Shown: positions 1-8,969, counted from the stretch's first letter. The stretch is DNA of 64,000 bases from CAVTWH01 sp963850915 (GCA_963850915.1 CAWKND010000014.1:372001-436000), one strand, 5' to 3'. Translations and numbers: made by a program. Notes: generated from the sequence alone by a model not told the origin.

Positions 1-1
1 C

Positions 2-670
2 ACCGACGGCAAGACCGTCATCGGCTTCGACGTCGACCTGTTCACGGCGGTCGCCGCCAAGCTGGGCCTGAAGGCCGACTTCCAGTCCGCCAGCTTCTCC
101 GACATCATCCCCGGCGTCAGCTCTGGCAAGTACGACATCGGCGTCTCCTCCTTCACGATCAACGCCGACCGGCTGAAGGAGGCCACCATGGTCTCCTACT
201 TCTCGGCCGGTACCCAGTGGGCGCAGAAGACCGGCGGCTCGGTCGACCCGGACAACGCCTGCGGCAAGAAGGTCGCCGTGCAGACCGGCACCGTGCAGGT
301 CGACGACATCACCGCCCGGTCGAAGAAGTGCACCGACGCCGGCAAGGCAGCGATCACCATCGACCAGTACCAGGCGCAGAGTGACGCGACCACGGCAGTG
401 GTCTCCGGCAAGGACGACGCCATGCTGGCCGACTCGCCGGTCGTCGCGTACGCGGTGAAGCAGACCAACGGGCAGCTCGCCACGCTCGGCGCCATCTACG
501 ACTCGGCCCCGTACGGCTACGTGCTGCCCAAGGCGCAGACCGACTTCGGCCAGGCCATCGCCAGCGCGGTGCAGGAGCTGATCACCGACGGTACCTACAA
601 GTCGATCCTCGACAAGTGGGGCGTCACCGGCGGCGCCATCAGCACCCCGACGGTTAACCCGACCGTCTGA
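2..670 (+). CDS. Amino-acid ABC transporter substrate-binding protein (5' truncated)
   Basis: Extracellular solute-binding protein, family 3 (SBP_bac_3), that would deliver a polar amino acid to the membrane permease encoded next. The reading frame is open from base 2, so the signal peptide and lobe-1 start lie outside the window; 222 residues are visible. The frame opens with DGKTVIGFDVDLFTAVAAKL and continues with GKYDIGVSSFTINADR, both typical of lobe 1 of the family. Two cysteines (NACGKK and SKKCTD) could form the disulfide seen in actinobacterial members. The internal ATG at 188 is not the start. The gene ends two bases before the permease start, so all three transporter genes are probably one operon. 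Exact substrate cannot be read from the sequence. Confidence 0.9.
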   Translation, partial: TDGKTVIGFDVDLFTAVAAKLGLKADFQSASFSDIIPGVSSGKYDIGVSSFTINADRLKEATMVSYFSAGTQWAQKTGGSVDPDNACGKKVAVQTGTVQVDDITARSKKCTDAGKAAITIDQYQAQSDATTAVVSGKDDAMLADSPVVAYAVKQTNGQLATLGAIYDSAPYGYVLPKAQTDFGQAIASAVQELITDGTYKSILDKWGVTGGAISTPTVNPTV

Positions 671-672
671 TC

Positions 673-1677
673 ATGGTCGACGAGACCTCCTCCGGACGGG
701 CACGGCCTGAACCAATCAAGGCCGTGCCCGTCCGGCACCCCGGCCGCTGGGTCGGCATCGCCGTCCTGCTGATTCTGGTGGCGATGTTCGTCCACCTGCT
801 GCTGACGAACAAGCAGTTCCACTGGCACTCGATCTTCATCAGCTACGCCGACGGCCTGCGCGGCATCATGTTCACCGAGCCGGTACTCAAGGGTCTCAAG
901 GGCAGCATCCTGCTGACCGTGCTGGCCATGATCATCGGGGTGGCGCTGGGTGTGGTCGTCGCGATCATGCGGCTGTCGCCGAACCCGATCCTGCGTACCG
1001 TCGCCTTCGGCTACACCTGGTTCTTCCGCGCCATTCCCCGGCTGGTGCTCTGCGTACTCTTCGGCAACATCGGCATCCTGTGGTCCAAGGTCGGGTTGGG
1101 CGTGCCCTTCGACAAGCAGCTCGGTGAGCTGTTCGGCATCCACGACTTCTCCGCCAAGATCGTCGTGGTCAGCTCCCGGGACCTGCTCACCGGCTTCCTG
1201 GCCGGCCTGCTGGCGCTGTCGCTGTCCGAGGGCGCGTACATGGCGGAGATCGTCCGGGCCGGCATCTCCTCGGTCGACCCGGGGCAGCGCGAGGCCGCCG
1301 AGGCGCTCGGCCTCTCCAACTTCCAGGTACTGCGCCGGGTGGTACTGCCCCAGGCGATGCGGGTGATCGTGCCGCCGACCGGCAACGAGACCATCGCCAT
1401 GCTGAAGGACACCTCGCTGGTCGCCTACGTGCCGGTGTCGATGGAGCTGTTCTTCCAGCTGCAGGCGATCGGCAACCGTACCTTCAAGGTCTTCCCGGCG
1501 CTGGTCGCGGCCTGCATCTGGTACCTGATCCTGTCCAGCATCCTGATGATCGTGCAGTACTACGTTGAGCGGTACTTCTCCCGCGGGTACGGCACCGGCG
1601 GCGCGCGGCGGTCCCGGCCGCGCGGCCCGGTGGAGCCAGAGGTGGTCGGCGTGATGGGGACCGGACATGGCCACTGA
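673..1677 (+). CDS. Amino-acid ABC transporter permease (HisM/GlnP type)
   Basis: Inner-membrane permease subunit of a polar amino-acid importer, 334 residues. It has a roughly 30-residue cytoplasmic N-terminus, a first membrane segment near residues 31-50, a long extracytoplasmic loop, then the BPD_transp_1 core. The EAA loop that docks the ATPase is visible as EAAEALGLSNFQVLRRVVLP around residues 200-220. The usual RGTP motif of the family reads RAIPRLV here. ATG at 673 is two bases after the stop of the binding-protein gene, with no clear ribosome site, suggesting translational coupling. The end overlaps the ATPase gene by 11 bases. A charged tail (GGARRSRPRGPVEPE) follows the last membrane segment. 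Confidence 0.93.
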   Translation: MVDETSSGRARPEPIKAVPVRHPGRWVGIAVLLILVAMFVHLLLTNKQFHWHSIFISYADGLRGIMFTEPVLKGLKGSILLTVLAMIIGVALGVVVAIMRLSPNPILRTVAFGYTWFFRAIPRLVLCVLFGNIGILWSKVGLGVPFDKQLGELFGIHDFSAKIVVVSSRDLLTGFLAGLLALSLSEGAYMAEIVRAGISSVDPGQREAAEALGLSNFQVLRRVVLPQAMRVIVPPTGNETIAMLKDTSLVAYVPVSMELFFQLQAIGNRTFKVFPALVAACIWYLILSSILMIVQYYVERYFSRGYGTGGARRSRPRGPVEPEVVGVMGTGHGH

Positions 1678-2479
1678 CTTCCGCCCGACAGGTGCCCCCG
1701 ACGGGTCCACCGCCGGCGACGGCTACATGGTGCGGGCCGAGGACGTGCACAAGTCCTTCGGCCACCTGGACGTACTGAAGGGCATCGACTTCACCGTCCA
1801 GGCCGGCGAGGTGAGCGTCATCATCGGGCCGTCGGGCTCGGGCAAGTCGACGTTCCTGCGCTGCATCAACCACCTGGAGAAGATCAACGCCGGGCGGATC
1901 TGGGTGGACGGCGATCTGATGGGGTACAAGCAGCGCGGCGACAAGCTGCACGAGCTGCGGGACAAGGAGATCTCCCGGCAACGGCGCTCGATCGGCATGG
2001 TCTTCCAGCGCTTCAACCTGTTCCCGCACATGACCGCGCTGGACAACGTGGTGGAGGCGCCCTGCCGGGTGCTGCGCGAGCCGAAGGCGCAGGTACGCGA
2101 GCGCGCCCGGGCGCTGCTGGACCGGGTCGGCCTGGCGGACAAGATGGACACGTACCCCGGCCAGCTCTCCGGCGGCCAGCAGCAGCGGGTGGCGATCGCC
2201 CGGGCACTGGCCATGAAGCCGAAGCTGATGCTCTTCGACGAGCCCACCAGCGCGCTGGACCCGGAGCTGGTCGGTGAGGTACTCGACGTGATGAAGGACC
2301 TGGCCAGGGACGGCATGACGATGGTCGTGGTGACCCACGAGATCGGCTTCGCCCGCGAGGTCGGCGACTCGCTGATCTTCATGGACGGCGGCGTGGTGGT
2401 CGAGGCCGGTACCCCCCGGGACGTACTGGCCAACCCGCAGCACAGGCGTACCCAGGCATTCCTCGCCAAGGTCCTGTAA
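1667..2479 (+). CDS. Amino-acid ABC transporter ATP-binding protein (GlnQ type)
   Basis: ATPase that powers the importer encoded just upstream, acting on the cytoplasmic face of the membrane. All nucleotide-binding motifs are present in 270 residues: Walker A GPSGSGKS at 54-61, Q-loop VFQ at 112-114, signature LSGGQ at 167-171, Walker B LMLFDE at 187-192 and the switch His in VVTHE at about 224. Length and motif wording fit the polar amino-acid (GlnQ/HisP) subfamily. The N-terminus carries about 20 extra residues before MVRAEDVHKSFG, so an internal ATG at 1727 is an alternative start. It is the last gene of the three-gene operon and is followed at once by a strong hairpin terminator. Confidence 0.95.
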   Translation: MATDFRPTGAPDGSTAGDGYMVRAEDVHKSFGHLDVLKGIDFTVQAGEVSVIIGPSGSGKSTFLRCINHLEKINAGRIWVDGDLMGYKQRGDKLHELRDKEISRQRRSIGMVFQRFNLFPHMTALDNVVEAPCRVLREPKAQVRERARALLDRVGLADKMDTYPGQLSGGQQQRVAIARALAMKPKLMLFDEPTSALDPELVGEVLDVMKDLARDGMTMVVVTHEIGFAREVGDSLIFMDGGVVVEAGTPRDVLANPQHRRTQAFLAKVL

Positions 2480-2487
2480 CCCGCCTT

Positions 2488-2522
2488 CCCCGACGGCCTG
2501 CCGTAACGGCGGGCTGTCGGGG
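2488..2522 (+). terminator. Long hairpin terminator after the ABC transporter operon
   Basis: CCCCGACGGCCTGCCG pairs with CGGCGGGCTGTCGGGG around a TAA loop, giving a 16-bp stem with two G-T wobbles. It starts 8 bases after the ATPase stop. There is no U-tract, as is usual in actinobacteria. Its 3' arm doubles as the -35 region of the polA promoter. Confidence 0.8.
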
Positions 2523-2543
2523 GGTGCGACTAGGCTCGCCGGC
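2514..2543 (+). promoter_or_regulatory. polA promoter, RecA-NDp/PafBC-like, leaderless
   Basis: CTGTCGGGG (2514-2522), eight bases, then TAGGCT (2531-2536), and seven bases later the GTG of polA. This matches the mycobacterial RecA-NDp layout TTGTCRGTG-N8-TANNNT, which PafBC is known to activate. The short -10 to start distance implies a leaderless mRNA. The -35 half lies inside the preceding terminator hairpin. Confidence 0.6.
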
Positions 2544-5228
2544 GTGAGTACCGACAAGCCCCGACTGCTGCTGCTGGACGGCCACTCGCTGGCCTACCGG
2601 GCGTTCTTCGCCCTGCCGGCGGAGAACTTCTCCACCAGCACGGGTCAGGTCACCAACGCCGTCTTCGGCTTCACCTCCATGCTGATCAACATGCTCCGGG
2701 ACGAGCAGCCGACGCACATCGTGGTCGCCTTCGACGTGTCCCGTGACTCGTTCCGCCGCGAGGCCTACTCCGACTACAAGGCCAACCGGAAGGACTCGCC
2801 GACCGACTTCCGCGGCCAGGTCGACCTCATCAAGGAGGTACTGGCCACCCTCGGCATCCCGTGGGTCGACAAGGTGAGCTATGAAGCCGACGACGTGATC
2901 GCCACGCTGGCCCGCCAGGGCCGGGAGGCCGGCATGTGGGTCGGCGTGATCACCGGCGACCGGGACGCCTTCCAACTGGTCGACGACGACGCGGTGACCG
3001 TGCTCTACCTCAAGCGCGGCGTCTCGGAGATGGACCGGATGACCCCGGACGCGGTGACCGCGCGCTACGGCGTGGGCCCGGACCGCTACCGCGACCTGGC
3101 CGCGCTGGTCGGTGAGGTGAGCGACAACCTGCCCGGCATCCCCGGCGTCGGGCCGAAGACCGCAGCCAAGTGGATCACCCAGTACGGCTCGCTCGACGGG
3201 CTGGTCGAGCACGTCGACGAGATCAAGGGCAAGGCCGGCGAGGCGCTGCGCGAGAACCTCTCCGGAGTACTGCGCAACTACCAGCTCAACAAGCTGGTCG
3301 ACGATCTGGAGCTGCCGATCGGCCCGGCCGACGTGAAGTGGCACGGCTGGGACCGGGAGGCGGTACACCGGCTCTTCGACGCGCTGGAGTTCCGCATCCT
3401 GCGCGACCGGCTCTACCAGTACCTCGACGCGGTCGAGCCGGAGGCCGAGGCGGGCTTCGACCTGGACGGCGAGCTGCCCGGCGCCGGTGAGGTGGCCGGC
3501 TGGCTGGCCCGGTACGCCACCGACAACCCGGTCGGCGTGGCCGTCTCGGGCAACTTCGGGCGTGGCCTGGGCTCGCTGTCCGGCGTCGCCATCGCCACCG
3601 CCGACGGTGCGGCCGCCTGGTTCGACCCGGCCACCCTGGAGCCCGACGATGACGCCGCGGTCGCCGCCTGGCTGGCCGACCCGGCCCGGCCCAAGGTGCT
3701 GCATGACGCCAAGCCGGCCCGGCTGGCCTTCGCCGCCCGGGGCTGGCAACTGCACGGGCTGGCCACCGACACCGCGCTCGCGGCCTACCTGGCCCGCCCG
3801 GACCAGCGCTCGTACGACCTGACCGACCTCGCGCTGCGCTACCTGCAGCGCGAGCTGCGGGTGGAGGAGCGCAGCGACGGCCAGCTGGCCCTCGACGGGC
3901 TGGGCGACGCCGCGGTGGAGCAGTCGCTGATGCTGCGCGCCCGGGCCACCCTGGACCTCGCCGACGCGCTCACCACGGAGCTGTCCCGCGACGGTGACAG
4001 CGCGATGCGCCTGCTCCGCGAGGTCGAGCTGCCGCTGATCGAGGTGCTGGCCGTGATGGAGCGGGCCGGCATCGCCGCCGACACGCACTACCTGTCCGAG
4101 CTGGAGTCACACTTCGCGGCCGAGGTGAAGGCGGCGGCGCAGGGGGCGTACGCGACGATCGGCCGGGAGTTCAACCTCGGCTCCCCGAAGCAGCTGCAGG
4201 AGATCCTCTTCACCGAGCTGGCGCTGCCCAAGACCAAGCGCATCAAGACCGGGTACACCACCGATGCCGACGCGCTGGCCTGGCTCTTCGCGCAGACCGA
4301 GCACCCGCTGCTGGAGCACCTGCTGCGCCACCGTGACGTGGCGAAGCTGAAGTCCACAGTGGACGGTCTGCTCAAGTCGGTGAGCGACGACGGGCGCATC
4401 CACACCACCTACAACCAGACGGTGGCCGCCACCGGCCGGCTCTCCAGTACCGACCCCAACCTGCAGAACATCCCGATCCGCACGGCGGAGGGGCGGCGCA
4501 TCCGGCGCGCGTTCATCGTCAGTGACGGCTTCGAGACGCTGCTGACCGCCGACTACAGCCAGATCGAGATGCGGCTGATGGCGCACCTGTCCCGGGACGA
4601 GGCGTTGATCGAGGCGTTCAACTCGGGCTTCGACTTCCACGCCGCCACCGCCTCGTCGGTCTTCGCGGTCGACCCGACCGAGGTCAACCACGAGCAGCGC
4701 AGCAAGATCAAGGCGATGAACTACGGGCTGGCCTACGGGCTGTCCGCCTTCGGCCTGGCCCAGCAGCTGGGCATCTCGCCGGCCGAGGCGGGCGGCCTGA
4801 TGGAGGGCTACTTCACCCGGTTCGGTGGGGTACGCGACTACCTGCGCGCGATCGTCGACCAGGCGCGCCGGGACGGGTACACCGAGACGGTACTCGGGCG
4901 CCGGCGCTACCTGCCCGACCTCAACAGCGACAACCGGCAGCGCCGGGAGATGGCCGAGCGGATGGCGCTCAACGCCCCGATCCAGGGCTCGGCGGCCGAC
5001 CTGATCAAGGTGGCGATGCTCCGGGTCGACGGGGCGCTGCGCGCTGCCAAGCTGCGCTCCCGGATGCTGCTGCAGGTCCACGACGAGCTGGTGTTCGAGG
5101 TTGCCGAGGGGGAGCGGGACGAGCTGGAGGCGCTGGTACGCGCGGAGATGGGTGCGGCGTACGCGCTCGACGTGGAGCTGGAGGTCTCGGTGGGCGCCGG
5201 CCGCGACTGGGACGCCGCCGACCACTGA
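2544..5228 (+). CDS. polA: DNA polymerase I
   Basis: Gap-filling and Okazaki-processing polymerase, 894 residues, normal length. The N-terminal 5'-3' exonuclease/FEN domain (about 1-300) opens with LLLLDGHSLAYRAFFALP and keeps FDVSRDSFRREAYSDYK and the helix-hairpin-helix LPGIPGVGPKTAAKW. The middle 3'-5' exonuclease domain (about 310-500) lacks the metal-binding Asp/Glu residues: the DTE motif position reads VGVAVSGN, so proofreading is predicted absent, as in other actinobacterial and Thermus enzymes. The polymerase domain has motif A LTADYSQIEMR, motif B RSKIKAMNYGLAYG and motif C LLQVHDELVF. GTG at 2544 was chosen because it precedes the conserved start and sits seven bases after a TAGGCT -10 box. 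It converges on the DppA-type gene. Confidence 0.98.
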   Translation: MSTDKPRLLLLDGHSLAYRAFFALPAENFSTSTGQVTNAVFGFTSMLINMLRDEQPTHIVVAFDVSRDSFRREAYSDYKANRKDSPTDFRGQVDLIKEVLATLGIPWVDKVSYEADDVIATLARQGREAGMWVGVITGDRDAFQLVDDDAVTVLYLKRGVSEMDRMTPDAVTARYGVGPDRYRDLAALVGEVSDNLPGIPGVGPKTAAKWITQYGSLDGLVEHVDEIKGKAGEALRENLSGVLRNYQLNKLVDDLELPIGPADVKWHGWDREAVHRLFDALEFRILRDRLYQYLDAVEPEAEAGFDLDGELPGAGEVAGWLARYATDNPVGVAVSGNFGRGLGSLSGVAIATADGAAAWFDPATLEPDDDAAVAAWLADPARPKVLHDAKPARLAFAARGWQLHGLATDTALAAYLARPDQRSYDLTDLALRYLQRELRVEERSDGQLALDGLGDAAVEQSLMLRARATLDLADALTTELSRDGDSAMRLLREVELPLIEVLAVMERAGIAADTHYLSELESHFAAEVKAAAQGAYATIGREFNLGSPKQLQEILFTELALPKTKRIKTGYTTDADALAWLFAQTEHPLLEHLLRHRDVAKLKSTVDGLLKSVSDDGRIHTTYNQTVAATGRLSSTDPNLQNIPIRTAEGRRIRRAFIVSDGFETLLTADYSQIEMRLMAHLSRDEALIEAFNSGFDFHAATASSVFAVDPTEVNHEQRSKIKAMNYGLAYGLSAFGLAQQLGISPAEAGGLMEGYFTRFGGVRDYLRAIVDQARRDGYTETVLGRRRYLPDLNSDNRQRREMAERMALNAPIQGSAADLIKVAMLRVDGALRAAKLRSRMLLQVHDELVFEVAEGERDELEALVRAEMGAAYALDVELEVSVGAGRDWDAADH

Positions 5229-5250
5229 CCAGGGGGGAGCCTGGTCAGTG
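5223..5250. terminator. Bidirectional terminator between polA and the DppA-type gene
   Basis: CACTGACCAGG (5223-5233) and CCTGGTCAGTG (5240-5250) form a perfect 11-bp stem with a six-base loop. The polA stop codon lies in one arm and the stop of the opposing gene in the other, so one hairpin can end both transcripts. Confidence 0.8.
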
Positions 5251-6066
5251 CTGCTCGACCAGGGACCGGGTCAGGTACACCAGCGTCAGGAAGGTACGGA
5301 ACAGGCGTAGGGGATCGGCGTCGGTGAAACTGACCGAGGCCGGGCCCAGCCGCTCCACGCCGCGTACCCAGGTGGCCTGCTCGGCCATGTCCGGACTGAG
5401 GAAGTCGATCTCCACGGTGGCCGGCAGCTCGATCGCGGGCGGCCCGGGCAGGTCACTGAGCGCCTCCCGTACCCCGTCGGTGATCAGCGTACGGGCCCGT
5501 GCCGGGTGCTGGTGCTCGGCCGCGTACCGGCTGATCGAGCGCTTCACCTCGATGGCGCGTACCCCCGGGCAGAACGGCGCCGCCTCCGGCCCGACGAACT
5601 GGTCTCCCGTGATGGCCGCGACCGGTACCCCGAAGTGCTGTGCCACCAACGCGTTGAGCCCCGCCTCGCCGGTCGGCGTACCGCCCAGCCGTACCTCCGC
5701 GATGGCCCGCGGGTTGTACGTGTGCGACAGGATTCCCGGGCTCGCCATCGCCGCGTGGTAGCCGAGGAAGATCGCCGCGGCGAAGCTGCCGTCCAGCCCC
5801 TCCATCATGTACCAGGGCTTGAAGCTGCCGGACAGGTACGAGGCGCCGCCGGCGAGCTGGCCGGGTGGCAGGTTGCGCATCACCGAGTGCGCGTCGTTGA
5901 CCAGCACGTGGCTGGCGCCGGCCGCCACCGCACCGGTGATGGCCGCGTTCACCTCGCCGAGCAGCAGCTCCCGGCCGAGCTGGTAGTCCTCGCCGCCGCG
6001 TACGCACTGGGCCCAGTCGACGATGCCGGCCACGCCCTCCATGTCCACCGACAGGAACACCCTCAC
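5245..6066 (-). CDS. dppA: M55 family D-aminopeptidase (DppA-like)
   Basis: Zinc metallopeptidase of the DppA family, which in Bacillus subtilis releases D-alanine from D-Ala peptides. 273 residues, matching the family. Zinc ligands known from B. subtilis DppA are visible: D8 and E10 in SVDMEG, H60 in NDAHS, H104 in LGYHA and E134 in PTGEAG; the catalytic His corresponds to H115 in LSHTYN. GTG at 6066 is chosen because it precedes RVFLSVDMEG and lies seven bases from a TAGCGT -10 box, so the transcript is probably leaderless. It stands alone, without the dpp transporter genes of Bacillus, so its role could be wall-peptide recycling; that is inference. Confidence 0.88.
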   Translation of the reverse strand: MRVFLSVDMEGVAGIVDWAQCVRGGEDYQLGRELLLGEVNAAITGAVAAGASHVLVNDAHSVMRNLPPGQLAGGASYLSGSFKPWYMMEGLDGSFAAAIFLGYHAAMASPGILSHTYNPRAIAEVRLGGTPTGEAGLNALVAQHFGVPVAAITGDQFVGPEAAPFCPGVRAIEVKRSISRYAAEHQHPARARTLITDGVREALSDLPGPPAIELPATVEIDFLSPDMAEQATWVRGVERLGPASVSFTDADPLRLFRTFLTLVYLTRSLVEQH

Positions 6067-6073
6067 CGGGCCG

Positions 6074-6079
6074 ACGCTA
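6074..6079 (-). promoter_or_regulatory. -10 box of the DppA-type gene (leaderless)
   Basis: TAGCGT read on the minus strand, followed by seven bases and the GTG start. No convincing -35 hexamer is visible. Confidence 0.5.
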
Positions 6080-6169
6080 CGCCCACGGTCCGCCGGTGTG
6101 GGGGCATGATCGCGACGAGATCGCCGGATCCGCAGTCACACTGCACATCCGCCGATCTGGCCCCGATCT

Positions 6170-6983
6170 TCACGAAGGCCGGTGCGCGACAAAGATGGCG
6201 GTACCGGGGAACAGCCGGCCGCGCAGCGGGCTCCACTGGCCCCAGATCTGGTCGTTGTCGGCCGGCCACTCGGGCTCGACGATGTCGGTGACCACGAACC
6301 CGGCGGCGACCAGCTCGCGTACCCGGTCGCCGAGGGTACGGTGCTGCTCGATGTAGGTGGCCGCGCCGGTCTCGTCCTGCTCGACGTACGGCCGCCGGTC
6401 GAAGTAGGAGTGCACGGCGACCAGCCCGCCCTCGCCCGGGTCGTCGAGGAAGACCCAGCGCATCGGGTGGGTGACGGCGAAGACCCAGCGACCGCCGGGG
6501 CGCATGACGCGGTAGACCTCCCGCATGGCGGCGGCCGAGTCGTCGACGAACGGGATGGCACCGAAGGCGGTGAACACGATGTCGAAGGAGCCGCGGCCGG
6601 AACGGCAGCGCCAGCGCGTCAGCCTGGACCAGCGGCACCGGTACCCCCGAGGCTTCGGCGCCCGCCCGGGCGTGCCGCAGCATGCCCGCGGACAGGTCCA
6701 GCCCGACCACCGTGGCACCCTGGGTGGCCAGCCAGCGGGCACCCGCCGCCGCCCCGCACCCCAGCTCCAGTACCCGCGCCCCGAGCACCGCGCCGAGCAG
6801 CCCGGCGTCGGACTCCAGCAGGCCCTCGGGGCACCAGCGCAGCGCCACCTCGCCGAGGAAGCCGCCGTGCTCGGCCTGGTAGGCGTCGGCGTCCGCGTCC
6901 CACCAGCCACGGCTGGCCCGCCGGGTCTCGCCGCGCCCGACCGCCCGCCGGGTCACCCCGGGTTCAGGCTCCTCGATCACCAC
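6170..6983 (-). pseudogene. Class I SAM-dependent methyltransferase, interrupted by a one-base frameshift
   Basis: The N-terminal half reads in one frame from GTG 6983: WWDADADAYQAEHG, the SAM motif I VLELGCGAAAGARWL, then GLDLSAGML and VQADALALPFRP. The rest continues in the neighbouring frame as GSFDIVFTAFGAIPFVDD, EVYRVMRPGGRWVFAV and ends FPGTAIFVAHRPS at 6170. The break is near 6590-6600, in a ccgcgg run. Removing one base there would give LPFRPGSFDIVF, the usual family wording, and a protein of about 270 residues. Either the gene has recently decayed or the sequence has a single-base insertion error. Intact members methylate small molecules; the substrate is unknown. GTG 6983 lies six bases from a TAAGTT -10 box. 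Confidence 0.82.
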
Positions 6984-6989
6984 AGCGAC

Positions 6990-6995
6990 AACTTA
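6990..6995 (-). promoter_or_regulatory. -10 box of the methyltransferase gene
   Basis: TAAGTT on the minus strand, six bases before GTG 6983. It fits the leaderless layout seen elsewhere in the window. Confidence 0.45.
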
Positions 6996-7151
6996 GCCGC
7001 CGGACCGGCGGGTCACGGGTGGCAAGCGGAAACCGGCCATCCGTACCGGAAATCCCAGAAAATGTGGCACACCACCGCCGGGTGCCGACGGCAGGGGCTG
7101 GGACCAGTGACAACGCTCCGGAAAGAGCGGGTGGTCAGGTCGGGGGAGCCC

Positions 7152-7182
7152 TTGCACGGTGTGGTAATGCGCACGGTAAGCT
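7152..7182 (+). promoter_or_regulatory. Probable rpsA promoter
   Basis: TTGCAC (7152-7157) and TAAGCT (7177-7182) with a 19-base spacer, about 150 bases before rpsA. It would give a long leader (about 7190-7339), normal for a ribosomal protein gene. The rest of the 6984-7339 gap holds only this and the divergent methyltransferase promoter. Confidence 0.4.
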
Positions 7183-7339
7183 AGTCGATGCACTCGTGGG
7201 TCGCGCATCTCGGTAGGGAGCAGGTCCGCGGCCGCCAGACAAGAATCCCGGATCTGTGTGTTCGGTGTTGCGCGTCTGGTGGCAGGCTCGCGGGGGTCAT
7301 TGTCACTGACGACACCATCCGACCGGAGCAACAGCCCAC

Positions 7340-8830
7340 ATGACGAGCAGCATCGAGGCCACCTCGAGCGCCAGCACCAACACGATCGCCATCAACGACA
7401 TCGGCTCTGAGGAAGACTTCCTCGCCGCGATCGATGAGACGATCAAGTACTTCAACGATGGTGACATTGTCGAAGGCACCATCGTTAAGGTCGATCGGGA
7501 CGAGGTCCTGCTCGACATCGGCTACAAGACCGAGGGTGTCATCCCCTCGCGCGAGTTGTCGATCAAGCACGACGTCGATCCGGCCGATGTCGTCTCCGTG
7601 GGTGACCACGTCGAGGCCCTGGTTCTCCAGAAGGAGGACAAGGAAGGCCGGCTGATCCTCTCGAAGAAGCGCGCGCAGTACGAGCGGGCGTGGGGCACGA
7701 TCGAGAAGATCAAGGAAGACGATGGTGTGGTCCAGGGCTCGGTCATCGAGGTCGTCAAGGGTGGTCTGATCATCGACATCGGGCTGCGCGGCTTCCTGCC
7801 CGCGTCGCTGGTCGAGATGCGTCGGGTACGCGACCTGCAGCCGTACGTCGGGCGGGAACTCGAGGCGAAGATCATCGAGCTGGACAAGAACCGCAACAAC
7901 GTGGTCCTGTCCCGCCGTGCCTACCTCGAGCAGACCCAGTCCGAGGTGCGCACCGAGTTCCTCAACAAGCTGGCCAAGGGCCAGGTCCGCAAGGGCGTCG
8001 TGTCGAGCATCGTCAACTTCGGTGCGTTCGTCGACCTCGGTGGGGTCGACGGCCTGGTGCACGTCTCCGAGCTGTCCTGGAAGCACATCGACCACCCGTC
8101 CGAGGTCGTCGAGGTCGGCAAGGAGGTCGAGGTCGAGGTGCTCGACGTCGACCTGGACCGCGAGCGCGTCTCGCTGTCGCTGAAGGCGACCCAGGAAGAC
8201 CCGTGGCGCCAGTTCGCCCGTACCCACGCGATCCAGCAGATCGTGCCGGGCAAGGTCACCAAGCTCGTACCGTTCGGCGCGTTCGTCCGCGTCGACGACG
8301 GCATCGAGGGCCTGGTGCACATCTCCGAGCTGGCCGAGCGCCACGTGGAGATCCCGGAGCAGGTCGTCCAGGTCGGCTCCGACGTGATGGTCAAGGTCAT
8401 CGACATCGACCTCGAGCGTCGCCGCATCTCGCTGTCGCTGAAGCAGGCCAACGAGGGCTTCGTCGAGGGCGAGGAGCACTTCGACCCGACCCTCTACGGC
8501 ATGGCCGCGACATACGACAACGAGGGCAACTACATCTACCCGGAGGGCTTCGACCCGGAGACGGGCGAGTGGCTGGACGGGTTCGACAAGCAGCGCGAGG
8601 CCTGGGAGAAGCAGTACGCCGAGGCCCGGCAGCGCTGGGAGGCGCACACCAAGCAGGTACAGACCTCCCGTGCCGCCGACGCGGAGGCGGCCACCGCGCC
8701 GGTTCCGACCGGTCCGATCACCAGCTCCACCCCGACCGTCGCCAAGGCGCCGGAGGAGCCGGCTGGGACGCTGGCTACCGACGAGGCGCTCGCTGCCCTG
8801 CGGGAGAAGCTTGCCGGCGGCAAGAGCTGA
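7340..8830 (+). CDS. rpsA: 30S ribosomal protein S1
   Basis: RNA-binding ribosomal protein that helps mRNA docking on the 30S subunit. 496 residues, the usual actinobacterial length. Four S1 (OB-fold) repeats follow each other: GDIVEGTIVKVDRDEVLLDIG, GSVIEVVKGGLIIDIGLRGF, GVVSSIVNFGAFVDLGGVDG with LVHVSELSW, and GKVTKLVPFGAFVRVDDGI with LVHISELAE. The C-terminus is a charged, Ala/Pro-rich tail. ATG 7340 follows a CGGAG ribosome site. Codon use is biased toward C-ending codons and has fewer non-obligatory GTAC words than neighbouring genes, as expected for a highly expressed gene. A classical T-tailed terminator follows. Confidence 0.97.
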   Translation: MTSSIEATSSASTNTIAINDIGSEEDFLAAIDETIKYFNDGDIVEGTIVKVDRDEVLLDIGYKTEGVIPSRELSIKHDVDPADVVSVGDHVEALVLQKEDKEGRLILSKKRAQYERAWGTIEKIKEDDGVVQGSVIEVVKGGLIIDIGLRGFLPASLVEMRRVRDLQPYVGRELEAKIIELDKNRNNVVLSRRAYLEQTQSEVRTEFLNKLAKGQVRKGVVSSIVNFGAFVDLGGVDGLVHVSELSWKHIDHPSEVVEVGKEVEVEVLDVDLDRERVSLSLKATQEDPWRQFARTHAIQQIVPGKVTKLVPFGAFVRVDDGIEGLVHISELAERHVEIPEQVVQVGSDVMVKVIDIDLERRRISLSLKQANEGFVEGEEHFDPTLYGMAATYDNEGNYIYPEGFDPETGEWLDGFDKQREAWEKQYAEARQRWEAHTKQVQTSRAADAEAATAPVPTGPITSSTPTVAKAPEEPAGTLATDEALAALREKLAGGKS

Positions 8831-8885
8831 CTGACGCTCACTGCCGGCTGGCACAGCGCCGGTTGACAGCACAGTAAGCACAATC

Positions 8886-8925
8886 GGCGTGGCCCCGACC
8901 TGATCGGTCGGGGCCACGCCTTTTT
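8886..8925 (+). terminator. Rho-independent terminator after rpsA
   Basis: GGCGTGGCCCCGACC and its perfect complement GGTCGGGGCCACGCC form a 15-bp stem around TGATC, followed by TTTTT. It is the only terminator I found here with a clear T-tract. Confidence 0.95.
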
Positions 8926-8969
8926 GTGTGCCGGGAGTGAAGTTCTGGTTGGTCAGGCTGGCCGGTGGA

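Noticed and set aside
595..1710. Long open frames opposite the ABC transporter, polA, uvrB, typA and uvrA (hundreds of codons)
   Set aside because: They are antisense shadows of GC-rich coding sequence, with low-complexity Arg/Gly/Pro/His proteins and no recognisable domain; the sense frames are clearly real.
7302..7324. TTGTCACTG before rpsA considered as another RecA-NDp promoter
   Set aside because: Eight bases later there is ATCCGA, not TANNNT, so only the first block matches.
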